NCBI RefSeq assembly: GCF_014529535.1
Contig: NW_023503372.1
Coordinates: 376,075 to 440,074 of the forward strand
Direction of reading: 5' to 3'
From: Bradysia coprophila
Taxonomy: Eukaryota; Arthropoda; Insecta; Diptera; Sciaridae
Length of the DNA stretch: 64,000 nucleotides
A model generated the notes under the pieces. That model was given only the letters and a program-made list of their open reading frames with translations. It was not told where the DNA came from and searched no databases. Positions 12,916-27,004 of this stretch are shown here, in pieces. Each line of letters starts with the position of its first letter. The stretch's first letter is position 1. The position numbers were made by a program, and so were the translations under genes.

Positions 12916-13844
12916 GACCCAAGTATCTCAAGGAAAACTACCACCAAGTCAACAACATTAAAATACCCACTAAATCAAAGAGATGAGAATGTAGGGCAAT
13001 GGAACGTCTGGCGAAGCTATATTATCGCCTATGTGCACTAAATAGGCAGGTTTACGAAAACCTAATAATTTTACCGAGCGCCATACCATGTCCTCTCAAT
13101 TGTTTACAAAATCGAGGCACATAATACCCATACCCATATTTACCGCTTTTGCGGGCAGCTCACTCATGTCTATCAGTTACAGCATCTCTATTTGCGAATG
13201 AATTTATTCATAACATTTTCAATAAATTTGTCGAATTTTCGGAAGTATGGAAATACGTAACTATTATTAACAACAAAGGGTTTCTGCCACTGTTTCGATC
13301 TGATGAAATGATTTATAAGCTCCAAATTGATGATTTGCACTTAATAGTGCTGTTCAAAAAAATATCACATCAGGGCATGGTGACAGTGGCAAAGAGATGA
13401 CCAAGCTCTAGACGTCGTCACAACTATTAATCATAAAGATGGATTTTCAGAAATTTCCAGAGACATTTTAGTGTGGACAATGGATGGCTTTTATCAAAAG
13501 CCAACGAAATTATTCCGAGATTTTTTTTTTCGAAAAAATTCTATTGCGTTCCACAGAAAAAGCATTTTCTCGACAATGTTGTTGTACCTTGTCTTAACAA
13601 CCTCACATTTAACTTTTAGAAACGAATACTCAAAAATGTACCCTGGAATAAAGCTCTCGAATAAGGTCAGAATAACAACTAGAAATTTGACTATAGAAAC
13701 CATTACCTAATACGATTTCGATCAAAAAACAGTCTGGTAAAACTGAAGTTCCTGTTCTTTAAACTAAATGTTGTGCATTGTAACAACTTACATGTTGATG
13801 TATTCGTTCAAAGTTCGTTTTGTGCCAGTACATCTTGTATGGAA

Positions 13845-14247
13845 GATGTCGAGGATTGTATGAATTGTTTTGCTAAGAAATCAAGAAGGCGAATTGACTG
13901 AAATGGATCGAAGAAAACCGAGAAAATAGTGAGTCAGAATTGTGTCGAAGAGCAAAATTTTTCACTTAACACAGAACGAAATTATCACAAATTATCGCGT
14001 TGGGAGAGTCACTGACAGGATTATTTTCCTGTTGTTTTCCTGCTGCGCCACTTGTCATTAATTATACTCACTACAATTGAAAACACTTTACTTGGGGATG
14101 CTGTCCCCTGAACTTCTTGTTCAAAACTGATTTTATTTTGCTCTTCGACACAATTCTGACCCACTATTTTCTCGGTTTTCTTCGATCCATTTCAGTCAAT
14201 TCGCCTTCTTGATTTCTTAGCAAAACAATTCATACAATCCTCGACAG
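13845..14247. repeat. Fold-back element with ~115-bp arms
   Basis: The arm at 13847-13962 (TCGAGGATTGTATGAATTG...) is repeated inverted at 14133-14246 almost without change. The unique centre of about 170 bp has no ORF of note. It is a non-autonomous transposon-like element. Confidence 0.8.
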
Positions 14248-17200
14248 AAGATATAATTTCCAAATTTACAGATCTGATGCATGCGCAACGTTTAAACGTT
14301 AGAATTTTTAAATATTTTTAAATTAAAATCAAAATGAGTCTCGTAAAGTAGAAGAAGTTGTGTGTGTACTAAACAATTCATCGTAAGTGTTGCATTTAAA
14401 AATTGTTTGTGTGGATGTGCAAGGAATTTGTTTCTTTTTGGCTGTTCAGCACTTTCGTTTCAGTACAAAGTAAGATGAATGTTGTGTGTATCGATCATCG
14501 AAGCATAAATTTAGTTTTATTTCAACAAGAATTTCAACAATTATAAAAGTGAATTGGAAAGGTTAGTTAAATTTGAAAATTCAGATATTGTTTTTCAAAT
14601 GAAACGGATATTTTGCATCGACTGAAAATCGTTGTAATTTTACCATCGAACATCCGTGTGTACGAATTAAGTTTAGAATAAGTAAAAAATAAAGTAAAAA
14701 TGAAATCGTAAATATTTCTAGTCCTTAATCAACTATACATACACTAACCAGAACAATTTTCGCATTAACAACTTGACAAAAACGAAACTATTTAAGACGA
14801 GAACTGTAGAACTACTTATCAAAAATGAAAACAGTCCGGAAGCTGATGTGCATAAGAGTCCCTCAATAAAGTCACACGCTTCGAAACCTATGTCACACTA
14901 TACCTAATACATAATAGCTCGAAGTGTATAGCTATTATATAATAGCTCGTGTATTTTTAGTGCAAAGGAGTTTTTAAAAGAAATCCTGCAAGAATTTGAA
15001 ATGATTTTTTTGTCAATTTCAAAGGAATTTCAAGCATTTTAACAAGATTGTTGAGTATTTTCCTTTGATTTTCAAGGATTTCCTGAAAACAACTTCCAAT
15101 ATTTTATTGAAATTTGTTAAATTCTCACAGATTTTTCAAAAAAAAATCCAAAAATAGTCCATTTTTAGGGGACTGGTTAGGATGATCTAAATGAGGGCAG
15201 GCCTGGTGTTTACTGATTACATTGTAAAGAAATCAATTTCAAAATGAAGATATTGGAGTGGCAAATAAAGAGTTAATGACTGGCACGACCGCACGACAGG
15301 TAGAAGAACGTTCAGTGAATTATTTAATTTTAATTTTATTCTTTTATTTTCACTTTAACTTCTCTACGATGTAAGCTGATTGATAAAATATAAGATATTG
15401 GCGTGACCTTATGAAGGACTGTGATATGCACGCTCGGCTCCCGGTCTAAATAAGAATGAAAAGAAGCTACGAACAAAAAGAATTATAAATTATAAGAAAA
15501 GCAAAATTGATATTTAAAATTACGTTCATTTAGCCATCGATTATGTTTTATGTATAGGAAAAAAAAATTAATTGAATGGGGGGGTTGGTTGGACGATGTG
15601 TGATTCGTAAACAAAAATCGATAAAATTATTTTTTTTCTCAATAATTTATGTTAGCCCTGTGATTGGTAATCATGACGATTAAATAATCCGGTTAAAAAT
15701 AAATAATAAAAACAATTTTATAATGCACCGCTGTTGTTTGTATTTTATTTTGCCCCAACCACTCCCGATTTTTATGCTCTCTACGAGGCTCACGATAGTT
15801 GGAATTTCTGAGGCGCAGCTAATTTCTCAGAGCTAATTACACTCAGACGAGACTTACAAACTCTTTAAGAGTCAATTCGCCAATTTCTCAAACAATTGGA
15901 AAACATTTGCATTTTAGGGACCTTGGGACGTAATGGAATTGATGATTTTTATTTATTGTAAATATTTGTTTTTTGAGAAGATCGTTCTTTACCCATTGCG
16001 CCTTGCAGCCTTTTTTCGCTTTTAATAAAGAAAAATTGGAAAACAAGCTGCCTCCGATATTTTTGAGTTATAGCTCATTCGATTCGTCGTTCAATTCTAG
16101 CGAAGGTGTATCTGCCATTTTTTTTAAATAAAATTCATTTTGGGTGTAATGTGCCATGTGATGTCAAAGGGTGTTAAAACATTTTTTTGCAATAACTTAA
16201 GGAAGGAGCAACCCAAAATGTTGAAACTTTGGAGCATTGTTGGCCAACTCTGACGTCCGCACTCACCACCCATGGCCAACCGTCAGTCAAAATATGGTCA
16301 ACTTTCCAATAGTGACTCTGTAACATCATTGTTCTGATGGGCCGACTACATATTATTGTAGCTGATTCCATATACGGACATCTATATATACCTATATACA
16401 GCTATATTGAGCTATATACAGGCATATAGAGCTATATAATAGCATATATTTATCTGTGAAATGTTTATTTATAGTGAAATATAGTTAAATATAGCGGTAT
16501 ATAGCTGTTTAAATAGGAATTTATGAAATTTGTCTTCGTACGGGGCTGTCTATATTGCCTCCGGCAATTTAGTTGTATATGATAACAAGGCAAAGAGTGG
16601 ATAATGTAAGTGATTTTAAAGGGAGAATAGTTTTTCAGCAGAGAAGAAAATGAAGTAAGAGAAATGAAGAGTTTCACATTAAAGGCTTTTGATACGAATA
16701 GGTGTTTCGTACGGGTCGGCGTTAGCTATGTTTCTTATAAGTAAAGTTTCTGGGGGACAATTCTAGTCCATAACCGATGGATTCCGAGGGACTCTTTTTG
16801 AAAAATATCTATTTTCATACATTTTTACCATAGTTTGGAAGCCTTTTTGACTATTAAAACTATATGTAGCGATCGAGAGGGAACAGAATCTACCTTTAAA
16901 ACATTGCTAGGCACCCCAAATTTACATACATTTTGATTCTGTTGCAATTTGACAGATTGAAGAGGTTTTGCGATCATCTTTTTATCGAATAATTCGGCGT
17001 AGTATAGATCAGTCAAAAACCCTTAAAAGACTAAAAAGTGAAGCAAGTTATTGTGTATACTTCCAAAACAACTGATATCGTTGTAAAATGTAAAATAGTC
17101 AAAGTAATCCACTGCACTGTGCTGTGCCGTGATCAGTTTTGCAAGCCGAGGAGATCTATAAAGGACCACATTACCTAGAGCTTGTGACAGGTGACATGTT

Positions 17201-18490
17201 AAGTTATTATCATCTTTTGTCGGCATCGCTACTCGCTACAGAAATAATAGTCGAGTTACAAATGTTCAATTTCGTTGTAGAAAATACTGAAATGGAAAGA
17301 ACATCGTCTGTGTCTGTGAATGATTAAAAGAGACTGAAAGATTATACCTTTCAGTGGCTCAACACAGCCTCTTACTTCTTTCACATTTTTTTATCAGTTT
17401 CCAAAACGATATTTGTTTCTGATACTTCTTTTGTTCAAAACATTGCCTATTGCTTGATGAAAAATCTTTTACTTCATCTGCTTCAACAAAATTTTTACTA
17501 CAAAAGACCTAACATGAGGTCATCGCTTATTTATGTCGTTGCTGTCGATAACAGATGAATAGCCGAAATTCTTAAAATTATTTAAAACTTTATCAGAATT
17601 GATGAGATACCATCAAGGTCTATTGTAGATACTGTTAGAAATGTTACACGTTAATTCTATTGCAAGCGAAAATATTCACATTTTCGGGTCTGTTACAAAA
17701 ACAAAATATTTAACAGACTGAAAGTCAAACGAGCTTTAATTAGTTTCTTATTATCGAGTCTTCTGCTTCTGCTTTCGTTAAAACTATTTTCAACAGAATA
17801 GAAAAACCCAAAATCTTTTACTTCATTAGTTTTAACATACATTTTCCTACATAAAACTACATCATGCAAAAGTCGTCGCTGCTTTTGACGCTGCTATCAA
17901 TAACAAATGTTGGATGTTGTCATGATGCTATGAGGTTACAAAATCACCAAATTAAAGAAAATATTTTTTTCAGTGTCGGCTAAACCTACGTCCTCAATTT
18001 TATAATCTATTATGCAATATGGTGAATCTGTATGAACCACTAAATTGCTGTCGTAAATAACTTAAAATCTGTATACGAAACATAATCAGTATTACCTAGC
18101 TGCTACATGCTCGATAAGATATCAGACCCAAAATTGGATCATTTCAAACTTCGTTCGTTTGTCCACTTTTGTCTTTGTGAGTATGTCATTACTTGTTGAT
18201 TGCATTCTAGACTACAGCCTTAAAAGCAGCTTTTGAAGAGTGAGTTGCAATACTAAATACTTGCTCCCTATTTTCGTTGCAGTCCAACATTCTCAACCCG
18301 ATAATAGAAGGGCATTGCAAGCGTACGAGTATAATCAGAACAGAAGTGAAAATTCAAAATCGATCAACATTTTCAGACCCGAAAGTAAAATGATAAGCAA
18401 TTCTATCTTCCACACGTAGCATCAATGTTACAATCGGAACATTGAGATTCAGTTCATCATCGTCACCGAATCGAATCGATAAGTAAGAAA
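14248..18490. other. Non-coding interval upstream of the protease gene
   Basis: No gene is recognised. It contains a TATA/TATAGC-rich simple-sequence block at about 16370-16505. Two copies of the dispersed ~150-bp repeat lie at about 17430-17570 and 17800-17915. A block near 16060 (GAGTTATAGCTCATTCGATT) recurs near 44350. Confidence 0.5.
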
Positions 18491-19483
18491 ATGAGGAACA
18501 TTTTCACGATAATTCTTTTCCTCTGCGGAATAATATCAATTCAAGCAACCCCATCACGACCATCTAAATTCTTTGAAGTACAGAATGGAGTTCTTGTGCC
18601 GGTCGGAAATGGCTCACCAAAAGCCGCATCGAATTTGAAATCCAATAGTCGAATCGTCGGCGGTGAAAATGCTGATCCTGGAAGTGCTCCATGGATGGCA
18701 TCACTTCAGTGGGGTACGGTTCGACCAGCTCACTTTTGTGGTGGAGCAATTATAAATCCGAATTGGGTCCTAACCGGTGAGTTCTAGTTATTCTAGTTGA
18801 AAAGTGTGCGCACAAAAAACTAATCGGTTTGTCGTCCGTTCAAAAATAAACCAGCTGGACATTGCATCCAATCATTTCCAAATTATGGTATCCGAACAGT
18901 GGTAGCAGGGCTCAACGATTTGAATGAGTTTAGTTCCGCTCAACAAATTCGTCACGTAACCCTCAGCAATACATGGGTGCATGAAGATTATGACGGCTCT
19001 GTAGGACCGCACGATATTGGTCTGTTGGTATTCCAAACCCCATTTACATTCAACACACTTGTCAGCGCGATTGCATTGCCCCAATCTGAACAAATTCCAA
19101 CTGGCATTGCAGTACTTCATGGATGGGGTAGTGTGTCTTACTCTTTCTTCCCAGACTATCCGTCAGTTCTTCAATCTGGCAGTATGCCGATCATTCCCTT
19201 ACAAACTTGTCGAATTAGTTGGGACTACGATGCCGATACCATTCATGATTCGCATATTTGCGCTGGATCTTTGGATGGTGGCGTTGGTGCTTGTTCGCTA
19301 GATAGTGGTGGTTCGCTGACACAAAATGGTGTTGCTGTGGGCATTTTTAGTTGGGGATGGGTTCCTTGCGGTCAACCGATGCGTCCAGCAATTTTTGTTC
19401 GTGTCAGTGCTTATACATCTTGGATCGAAGATATCATCGATGACTATGTTGCTCAGATGAGTATTGGTGGAACAGATGCCTGA
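18491..19483 (+). CDS. Secreted trypsin-fold serine protease (S1), atypical oxyanion site
   Basis: Two exons, 18491-18776 and 18855-19483, join in frame to give 304 residues. A signal peptide ([19 protein letters not shown]) and a propeptide of about 35 residues precede the activation site R|IVGG. The triad is complete: His in AGHC, Asp in HDIGLLVF and Ser in DSGG. The position equivalent to chymotrypsin 189 is Gly, so it is not trypsin-specific; elastase- or chymotrypsin-like cleavage is more likely. Residue 193, normally the oxyanion-hole Gly, is Leu (CSLDSGGS instead of CxGDSGGP), and the usual Pro after DSGG is Ser. This could mean narrowed inhibitor or substrate acceptance or weak activity. 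It is probably a digestive or extracellular enzyme. Confidence 0.93.
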
Positions 19484-19517
19484 ATTATGTAATTGTTTTT
19501 CGCGTAGAAATGTTACA

Positions 19518-19523
19518 AATAAA
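19518..19523 (+). terminator. Polyadenylation signal of the protease gene
   Basis: An AATAAA hexamer 35 nt after the stop codon. Confidence 0.7.
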
Positions 19524-20250
19524 TGGTTGAATAGAAGATAACGTGTAGTGTTGTAATCTTAGTGTTGCCAGATGAAATAGACGGTTGAATTAGTCTTGGG
19601 TAAATGTCCAAAAATTATCTAATTTTGATGAGTAATCATAAAATCTGTTGCCTGGACACTGAGCTGTACACTAGGTCAACCTTCGCTACGGTTCTTCTAC
19701 AGCTCTAAAACAAAAGTACTGAAAATTTTTGGAGGAAGCACGTATCAGAGATTAAAGACTTTATCGATCTAACAAATATAACGATCCAATTTCAAATATA
19801 TTCGAAATTTTCACAGACAGCAAGAATGTAGGCATGTGGTCAATAGGTTAATAAGAACTCTATTACTTCGTTCGTTGAAAAGCTTTCGATTTTCAAATCG
19901 TAAAAAAAAATCATCGAAAATAGAATAAAAACTCACGAATATAGGCTACAATTTTAGGTAGGCATCCATTGATCTTAAACTTAGTATAAAGATCACCTTA
20001 GCGAGATTCCAATTCTTAGTTTTTTTAAAAGGGTAGGAATTGGCAGAAATTGGCACAAATGCGTTTCGTATTTAATTTTCGACGTCTTTTTATAAAAATA
20101 ATTTTTCAAAAACTACGACTTTTATTTCCAGCTGAAATATGTTAGCTTTCAAAAAAAATAAGGTTTTAGTTTGACCAGCTCTGACAAAATTGAGCAGTTC
20201 ATGAATTATTCGGTAAGCAAAGCAAATCAGATGGTAAAGATGACTTTTAG

Positions 20251-20452
20251 CACGGCAGAGTAAAATAAACCAGGCAGTAGCGGTTCATTTTCGAAACGTC
20301 AAATAAGGTAGCTAATACACTGAATGAAAATGAACTGAAATGAACACTGATATGAATTGAAAAATTTTGTTCGCAAAAGATATAGGACTACTAGATTATT
20401 CAGGTCCCTAGTCAAATCAGCGCTCCTGCCTGGTTAACTTTACTCTGTCGTG
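20251..20452. repeat. Fold-back MITE
   Basis: CACGGCAGAGTAAAATAAAC at the left matches the complement of the right end (ACTTTACTCTGTCGTG). AACCAGGCAG and CTGCCTGGTT also pair. It is flanked by near-duplicate ACTTTTAG / ATTTTAG. About 200 bp, non-coding. Confidence 0.7.
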
Positions 20453-21059
20453 ATTTTAGATATGAACGGCGTCGTTTAAAATGAAACAAGCACTTTTAAA
20501 GACGAAACAGTAGTTATAGTTTTATTATTCTTTCAATTTTCTTTCTTTAAATAAATATATTACCAACCTACACCAACTTGAAAGATTCATAGCTAAACAT
20601 AAAAAATTAGAAATTTTTCTCTACATCAAAAGAAGGAACATGAGAAAATCTTCACATTTAATTCGTCAGCAGTTTAATAGCAAAAATTTTTTGTATTTAC
20701 CTTAAAATAAATTTACTTTGATTCCTCTTTGCATAAGATTTGATATTCGTCAATTAAATATTTCGTATTTTTAGTGCCAAACGATTACACATTTTTCTTA
20801 ATAAAATTTAGTTTCCGGTTTCCTGTTACATGTACCCATTACGAAAGCCGTCAATCGAGTAGATAAAAGAGATACGATTGACCGAAAGATTGAATGGTGT
20901 TGTTTGTCCAAATAATTGGGTAGAAAAGGATTGCTTTCAAATTCACTAACATTTTGTTGTCAATTCGCTAAAAACACAGCGACACTATTCGCTTAGTCAT
21001 GCACTTCCTTTAGAGCAGATTTATTTTACTACCAACGTCTTTATTAAAAAAATTGATAA

Positions 21060-21510
21060 CTAGCTCAACCTATAACCTTAAAATACTCTTAAGAGGCACC
21101 GGCACTTAGCTGAAATTGTAGCCTACATTTGTGTGCCTCATATTTCATTTTTAATGATATCTTTCCATCAGAATCCTTTTTCAAAAATGTACGCCCGTTC
21201 GTCGACGACGAAGATGATAGCTTTAAATAAAAATTAGTTTTTCTTCTAATCGTTTGACCAGCTCTGAGAAAAGTGAGCAGTTTAACGAAATTTTCATAAA
21301 CTGCTCACATTTCTCAGAGCCGGTCAAACTGCTACAACCAAATATATTTTCTGTTGAAAGCTACCACATTCGTGGTCGGAATTGCGGTCGCACATTTTTC
21401 AAAAAGAATTCTGATGGAAAGATATCATCAAAAGTAAACTAAAATCCAGTATTTAAAAATCGCCCTAATGTATGCTTTTCAGCAAAGCATCGATGCCTCT
21501 TAAGATGGAT
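21060..21510. repeat. Nested fold-back element
   Basis: GATATCTTTCCATCAGAATC near 21159 pairs with the complement near 21411-21426. An inner perfect-loop hairpin pairs GTTTGACCAGCTCTGAGAAA (about 21252) with its complement (about 21310-21330). TTAAGAGGCA and TGCCTCTTAA mark the outer ends. A related half-copy of the inner hairpin lies at about 20171. Confidence 0.6.
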
Positions 21511-21705
21511 GAACTCTTTGCAAATGTGTAGCCTACATTTGGGCGGAAATTTTTTCTTTTTTTGATTTTTCCAAATGTGTTAAGTTATGACTCACAAACC
21601 AATTTACTTAAAAGAAAAAAGGTTTTGGTTTAAGGAAATCATCAAAAAAGGCAATTTTTCGGCCCAAATTTGCAAAGGGTTCATCGTTCTTAAGCCAGCC
21701 TATTT
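21488..21705. repeat. MITE family with TTTGCAAA sub-terminal blocks, copy 1
   Basis: The left end (CTCTTAAGATGGATGAACTC, TTTGCAAATG) is matched by the right end (TTTGCAAAGGGTTCATCG, TTCTTAAG), and the stretch GGAAATCATCAAAAAAGG near the right end is shared with the copy at 25795-26190. Confidence 0.55.
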
Positions 21706-22109
21706 ACCTTCTATTTGCCAGCATTTTGTAACCAAAAACAAAATGGACACATATTACGTAATTGCCTACATTCAGTCCATGTCCATATTTATGTCGGAGG
21801 TCGGACTAACAGTTTCATTTCACGAAAAACCTACATTGGGGCGTTTTTAGGAACTCCATTTTCGTCAAATAGATACACGGGAATACACTTCTACTGATGA
21901 TTTTACATATCAAAACTAATTCACCACGGAATCACTAATTTGATTTTGGTGAATTTCTTTGTATTGAAAAGTTGTGTTCCCGGTTCCCGCGAATCCAATA
22001 ATATTGAGTGACCTTCCAAGATGTGTAGACTTCGGTACGCATTTCTTATTTCCGTATTGAAATCGGTATCGGAAAACAAAAAGCGAGTATCCTGATACCG
22101 CATACTACC

Positions 22110-22645
22110 GGTAACAGCCGTGGTAGAAATAACAATTTCCTGTCCCTATATGGTGCCGTTTGCAAAAGGTGTTAAATTGATGGATTCGATACAAATTTTA
22201 GTGATAAAGACGCGGAGTTATATTGCATGCTTGAACGTTCAACATTTATACTTTTGATTTTAATTTACATTTCGAATTGTAATTCTGCTCGCAGACTTAA
22301 CAATTTTTCATTAAAAAATAATTTTCCAATTCTAACTACCGATTGTACCATCAAAAATTCGTTTTGTACGGGCGTTGCATTGAACTTTATGTTATAAGCT
22401 TCACGCATTATCTACAATATTGCTCGGTGTAATTTCCTACCCCTCCACCGCTTTCCAAATTCTTTTAATTCCTTTCATCGCAAAAGCCTAACCACTGTAA
22501 AAGACTAAGTTCAAAAATTAAACCAAAAATTCATTTTGATTTTCATGCGACCTTCTGTCCAGCAAAATTTCAGCCAATTTATCTACTCAGTCCATTCTTC
22601 GGTTGTGTCCTCATCACAGATATCACTCCCCGACGAATCTATGTG
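22110..22645. other. 3' flank of the permease gene
   Basis: No gene is recognised between the repeat cluster and the permease stop codon at 22646. AT-rich, with chance ORFs only. Confidence 0.4.
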
Positions 22646-25600
22646 TCATCTGTGGCCGGATATTCGTGACGGAATGAGTGAGCCACGCGGCGGACACGGT
22701 ATCCGTATCGATGTCATATTCGATGTTACGGTTGGTATTAGCAGCTGGGGTCGTTGTTGTTCGAGACATAGGCAACACCATGTGTGACAGCGCGTGTACA
22801 GTGTGATTCCTAGAATAGATTCGGAGAATTAAAATGACGTGGGAGAACGAGATATAGAAGTGGGAGTTGTGAGTCCGGAAAAGTGGTGGCCCTTTGACAT
22901 CATTGGTCTTAACTCACCTGCTCCTATCCAAAATAGAATGGCGGGCCAAGAGCTCTTCAGAGTTGAATACAGCAAAATCAACTGTAGTAAAACTGCCAAC
23001 GCACAGGTTACAGACGACGGTGCTGATTGTGAATGATCATATTTCGGTATGAACATCATCATTATGCTGATGATGAGGACGGTAATAGCACCAGAAGCGA
23101 AAAAAATCGGAGACTCATTCGTCAATCCGAAAATGGATATTTCCGTCGCGACTACGAGCAGAAAGACGAGAAACAATGCAAGTCGCCACGAACTAACCGT
23201 TGGAATTCGAATAACTTTTTCCATTTCCATTCCGGCCGTCGACACCTTGAAACATGTAAAGTGTTGCGTTGTATGGAATATTCTCAATCCTGAACTCGTT
23301 ACTCACCTTCACTTTCTGTCTGTACTCGTCTACGATAGCATCGATATCCGTCGAACTATCGGTGTCGGTTAAAATTTCCCGATCAATGCAATCGACATCT
23401 GACACAACTGGTTCCGTTAAAATACTCGACTCTGCCTCTGGTGAATCAAGAACAGCCACTCTCGGTATCGGCGACTGAGGTTCACCCAGCAACAGCCATT
23501 CCCTTTCAAGTTCGATGTCACGTTTTGTCTTCTTTCGACGCGATTTGGCGACTGGAATGGTAATCGTTTTCGGTTTATTAAATGACCAAAGACTACGTCT
23601 CGATGAACTTGGTCTTGGTGCATCCAATCGACTGTAAGCCAAGGAAGCTTCATCTGAAAATTGAATTCGGTTTTCGATTTATTTGGTTCTTGATGTGATG
23701 CAATCGAATTCCGGTGTATTACTTGTGTTATTGGCCATGTATTTCGGTCTGTATGGGGAATACAACAAGAAGAACGCTCGACAAATTCCTGCACATAAGT
23801 TACTAGCCGCTAGGATGTAAATTAAATTTTGTAGAGGACAAGCAAAGGCCAGCATAGCGCATAAGCTTCCACCAGTAAAAATGGCCAGCACCGGACTACC
23901 GCTATCGCCGTTTTCATATCCAATCTGTCTTGACAAGATCTTGTACTCCGAAGTGGTTAACTTTACAATAAGCGAATACATCTCCGGAAATAGTTCCAAA
24001 AACGCCCCCGAACATGTCAATACCAACAGACATGCAACAGCCGGTTCGACTTTATGGAAATCTTGACTCTCCAATATAGACAGAACGGGCACAGCGATAA
24101 ATGGTTTCGTTTCACTGCAAATGAAAATATCAAAATTCTCTTGACTTTAATAATGGATGGGCATGGATTGGCGTGACATTAACGAACCTAAATTCCGTGA
24201 TGGTTGATAGACATCCGGCTGAAACGGCTATCGTCAGAGCAACAGTTACAACAATTCCGAAACCGATTAATTTCTTGTATGTGCCACCGTTTGATGGCAG
24301 TTCAGTTGGAAAAGTGAAAATCGATAGTGCCGCACTGCTTAACAGCCCCAACCAGCCATTTGGCATTATCTTATCACTCTGCCATTCGTACAGGTTTCCC
24401 CGTATGTACGATAAAGCAATCCCAATTACTGTTATTCCAATGACACCAGCAACCATTAGAATACCGAAGACTCTTGTGTTCTACAAATTATTCAAATACA
24501 ATTTTTAGTTAACTTGTAAGTCATTGGTTTGCTGCTGACCAGGCACGCTTTTCTTTCATTTACCTCCAATCCCAACATGAACATAACGGTCAACAGAAAC
24601 ACAACCGAAACTCCTAGCACATCCGGCCATGGTTCATTCTCATCGGAATTCCGACCCAGCAAATATATTCGTGCCATTCCACCGGTCATTGCATCTAAAA
24701 TCATTTTTTGTTTAAATAATCACATTATTCGGGTCCATTCCTCAAAGTTTAACGAACCTAGACATGTGCTTAGTGTTCTAGCCAATGCTCCGCATGCCGT
24801 TAGCAGTGTTAAGATGTCCAGCCATAGAGCAAGGAACAAACAGAAAAAATCGAACTTTTGTGTGGCTCTCAGGTATGCTATCTGGATGTTCTGCAGTGAA
24901 CTTTTGCAAATGGCTGAAATTGGTTAAGGAGCCTTTTAGAATTGGTTAGGGTTAGTGCAGATTTATCTATACAGTCGACGACAGTCAGATTAAGACCAAA
25001 ATTTGATTCAGGTCGTTTTCAGCTGGTCCACTCATACAATCAAAACAGCTCACATGTCTTTATAGCGGTGACATTACAGTGGCAGTGTTAAAATCGTGTG
25101 AAGACGTATGGGCAGCTTATTTTGTATAAGTGGACCAGCTAAGAAAGAGCTGAAACAAAATTTCTGTCTAAATGTCACAGTACGATCATTGGTATCGTTT
25201 TGAGTTCACTTTCAGTGAATTTAGTATTAAAAGAAACCTCGAAAGAAATGGAAAGCCAACCTCTCCCCCAATTAATTTTTTTTACATACAAAACAAATGT
25301 CTTCTATTGATTCGATTGCTTCACAATATCAATTATGTCAGATTTGACATAGGTCGCAGACCAATTAAAAATGTTCCGATTATAATTGAAAGAGACAACA
25401 AAGAAAGTTACGGTTGACCAAAATGAGAATTTTAATAATCGATTAAATTCAACAGTTTAGTCCGCTTTAACCTTTCCTCAATGATTCATGCATCATACAG
25501 ACATGCAATTTATTATGTTAATTCAATTATTGTACAATATGCTCCGTAAATTGCCACTAGCAACATAACATTCAACAACACTCTAAGAACTCACCTGAGA

Positions 25601-25740
25601 ATAAGGCACATATTGATGCCAAAATTGTTGCAATTAGTGTAGTCGGACCACCATTTTCATTGTAAACGATTAAATATATCAAAATTACGACACCGAAACC
25701 CCATCGACCTGCTGTGCCGGACGGAAAAATCGCAGTTATC
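22646..25740 (-). CDS. Divergent SLC7/CAT-type amino-acid permease, N-terminal exon missing
   Basis: Eight exons on the minus strand (25595-25740, 24758-24913, 24564-24694, 24188-24480, 23723-24114, 23307-23653, 22918-23245, 22646-22809) join in frame to give about 650 residues. The order of membrane segments matches the APC/CAT fold. It begins with FGVVILIYLIVYNENGGP, follows with ACGALARTLST, then MPNGWLGLLSSAALSIF for the segment that is normally YAFVGFD, and FGIVVTVALTIAV. It ends with a soluble Ser/Arg-rich loop of about 110 residues (23307-23653) and four more helices. CATs import arginine/lysine at the plasma membrane. Here the glycine-rich substrate motif (GxG near helix 1) and the GE(E) motif after helix 6 are both degraded, so the substrate is uncertain. 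A short 5' exon is missing, because the first exon opens with a codon's third base. The last-exon frame is set by an acceptor at 22810. Confidence 0.75.
24970..25175. repeat. MITE of the GGTCCAC / AGCTGAAGC family, copy 4 (permease intron)
   Basis: CAGCTGGTCCACTCATACAA at the left pairs with TTGTATAAGTGGACCAGCT at the right. It lies in the intron between permease exons 25595-25740 and 24758-24913. Confidence 0.65.
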
Positions 25741-25794
25741 CTGGAAATTAAATGATTGTCATGTGTTGTTTGTTAATGTTGTAGATTAGGACCT

Positions 25795-26190
25795 GCCTTA
25801 AAAGCAATGGACCTTGGACCATTTGCAAATTTTTAGCCTACATTCCGTCGGAAAAATAATCGTTTTTTGATGATTTCTCTGAACCAAAATCTTTTTTTGA
25901 AGAAGTGAAACCAATAAAATGTGGTATTTTAAAGGAAAAATTGGTTTGTGGGTGATAACTTATCCCACTTGGCGAAACCTTTGTGTGTAAATTTATGTAA
26001 TCTGCACAGGTTTGTCCAAGTGGGTTGAGTGAATTTAATTAAATTTAGTTAAATTAATTTCTTCTTTAAAAGTAACACATTTTTGGGTGCTTTAATGGTT
26101 TTACTTTTTCAAAGATTTTGGTTCAAAGAAATCATCAAAAAACGAATATATTTCCCCCTAAATTTGCAAATAGTTCATTGTTCATAAAAA
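25795..26190. repeat. MITE family with TTTGCAAA sub-terminal blocks, copy 2
   Basis: The left end (TTTGCAAATTTTTAGCC, TTTTTTGATGATTTCTCTGAA) and right end (TTCAAAGAAATCATCAAAAAA, AAATTTGCAAATAGTTCATT) are inverted copies. Blocks are shared with the element at 21488. The centre holds a partial palindrome around CCACTTGG. Confidence 0.6.
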
Positions 26191-27004
26191 AAATGATATT
26201 CCAAACTTTTGTGAATTTTCTAGAATTTTTACGAATGATTTTTTTTCGGCGAAAATTTGCAAAAAGCTTTTCATTGCCCTGCGCTGCAAGGTCTGCAGCT
26301 TGATAAAAAGTTTGAAAGGGATGCTAATACATCTGTTATCAACAACGGTCTCAAAAATAAATACTGATCTCCAGCTACCGTCCTCTTATATATATAAAAA
26401 TCCAGAAATCCATAAAATAAATGAAGTAATAGATTTTGTATCCAAACACTATACGCAGTAGTTTAAACTTTAAACAAACGAAGTAAATGGTTAGATAACT
26501 ATCCCATATCCCATAAAATGCTTGTCGTCTGTGAATGACCATTTTGACATTGTGGCATAATACTACATAATTGAGCTTATATTATGTACACAATTGCACC
26601 CTAGACGGCATGTCATCTATGCTTATTTATCATATGATCTGATTAAAAAGAGCCGAAACCGAGCTCTACTTTGTGTGGATTATGGGTAGATAAATTCTAA
26701 AATAAAGCTTTTAATTAAGGTTCCGGACCATGAGAATATCAATCACTTAAGAGCAATCTAAACATGGCTAAATTGTTGCCTAAAATTTGAGAGAAAAATC
26801 ATCATTATTTTGATGATAATTTTGGACTCGTGTTTAACACTAAACGACGGCCTAACTTTTTCCAAAATTATCAACAAAATAATAATATTTTTGCCCCGAA
26901 ATATTGGCTACAATTTAGCCATGTCATTTGGATTCAATATCTTCATTTTGACATCAGTTTCGATTTTTCTATGAGGTGTGAAGGCTGATGTAGAATTATT
27001 TCCA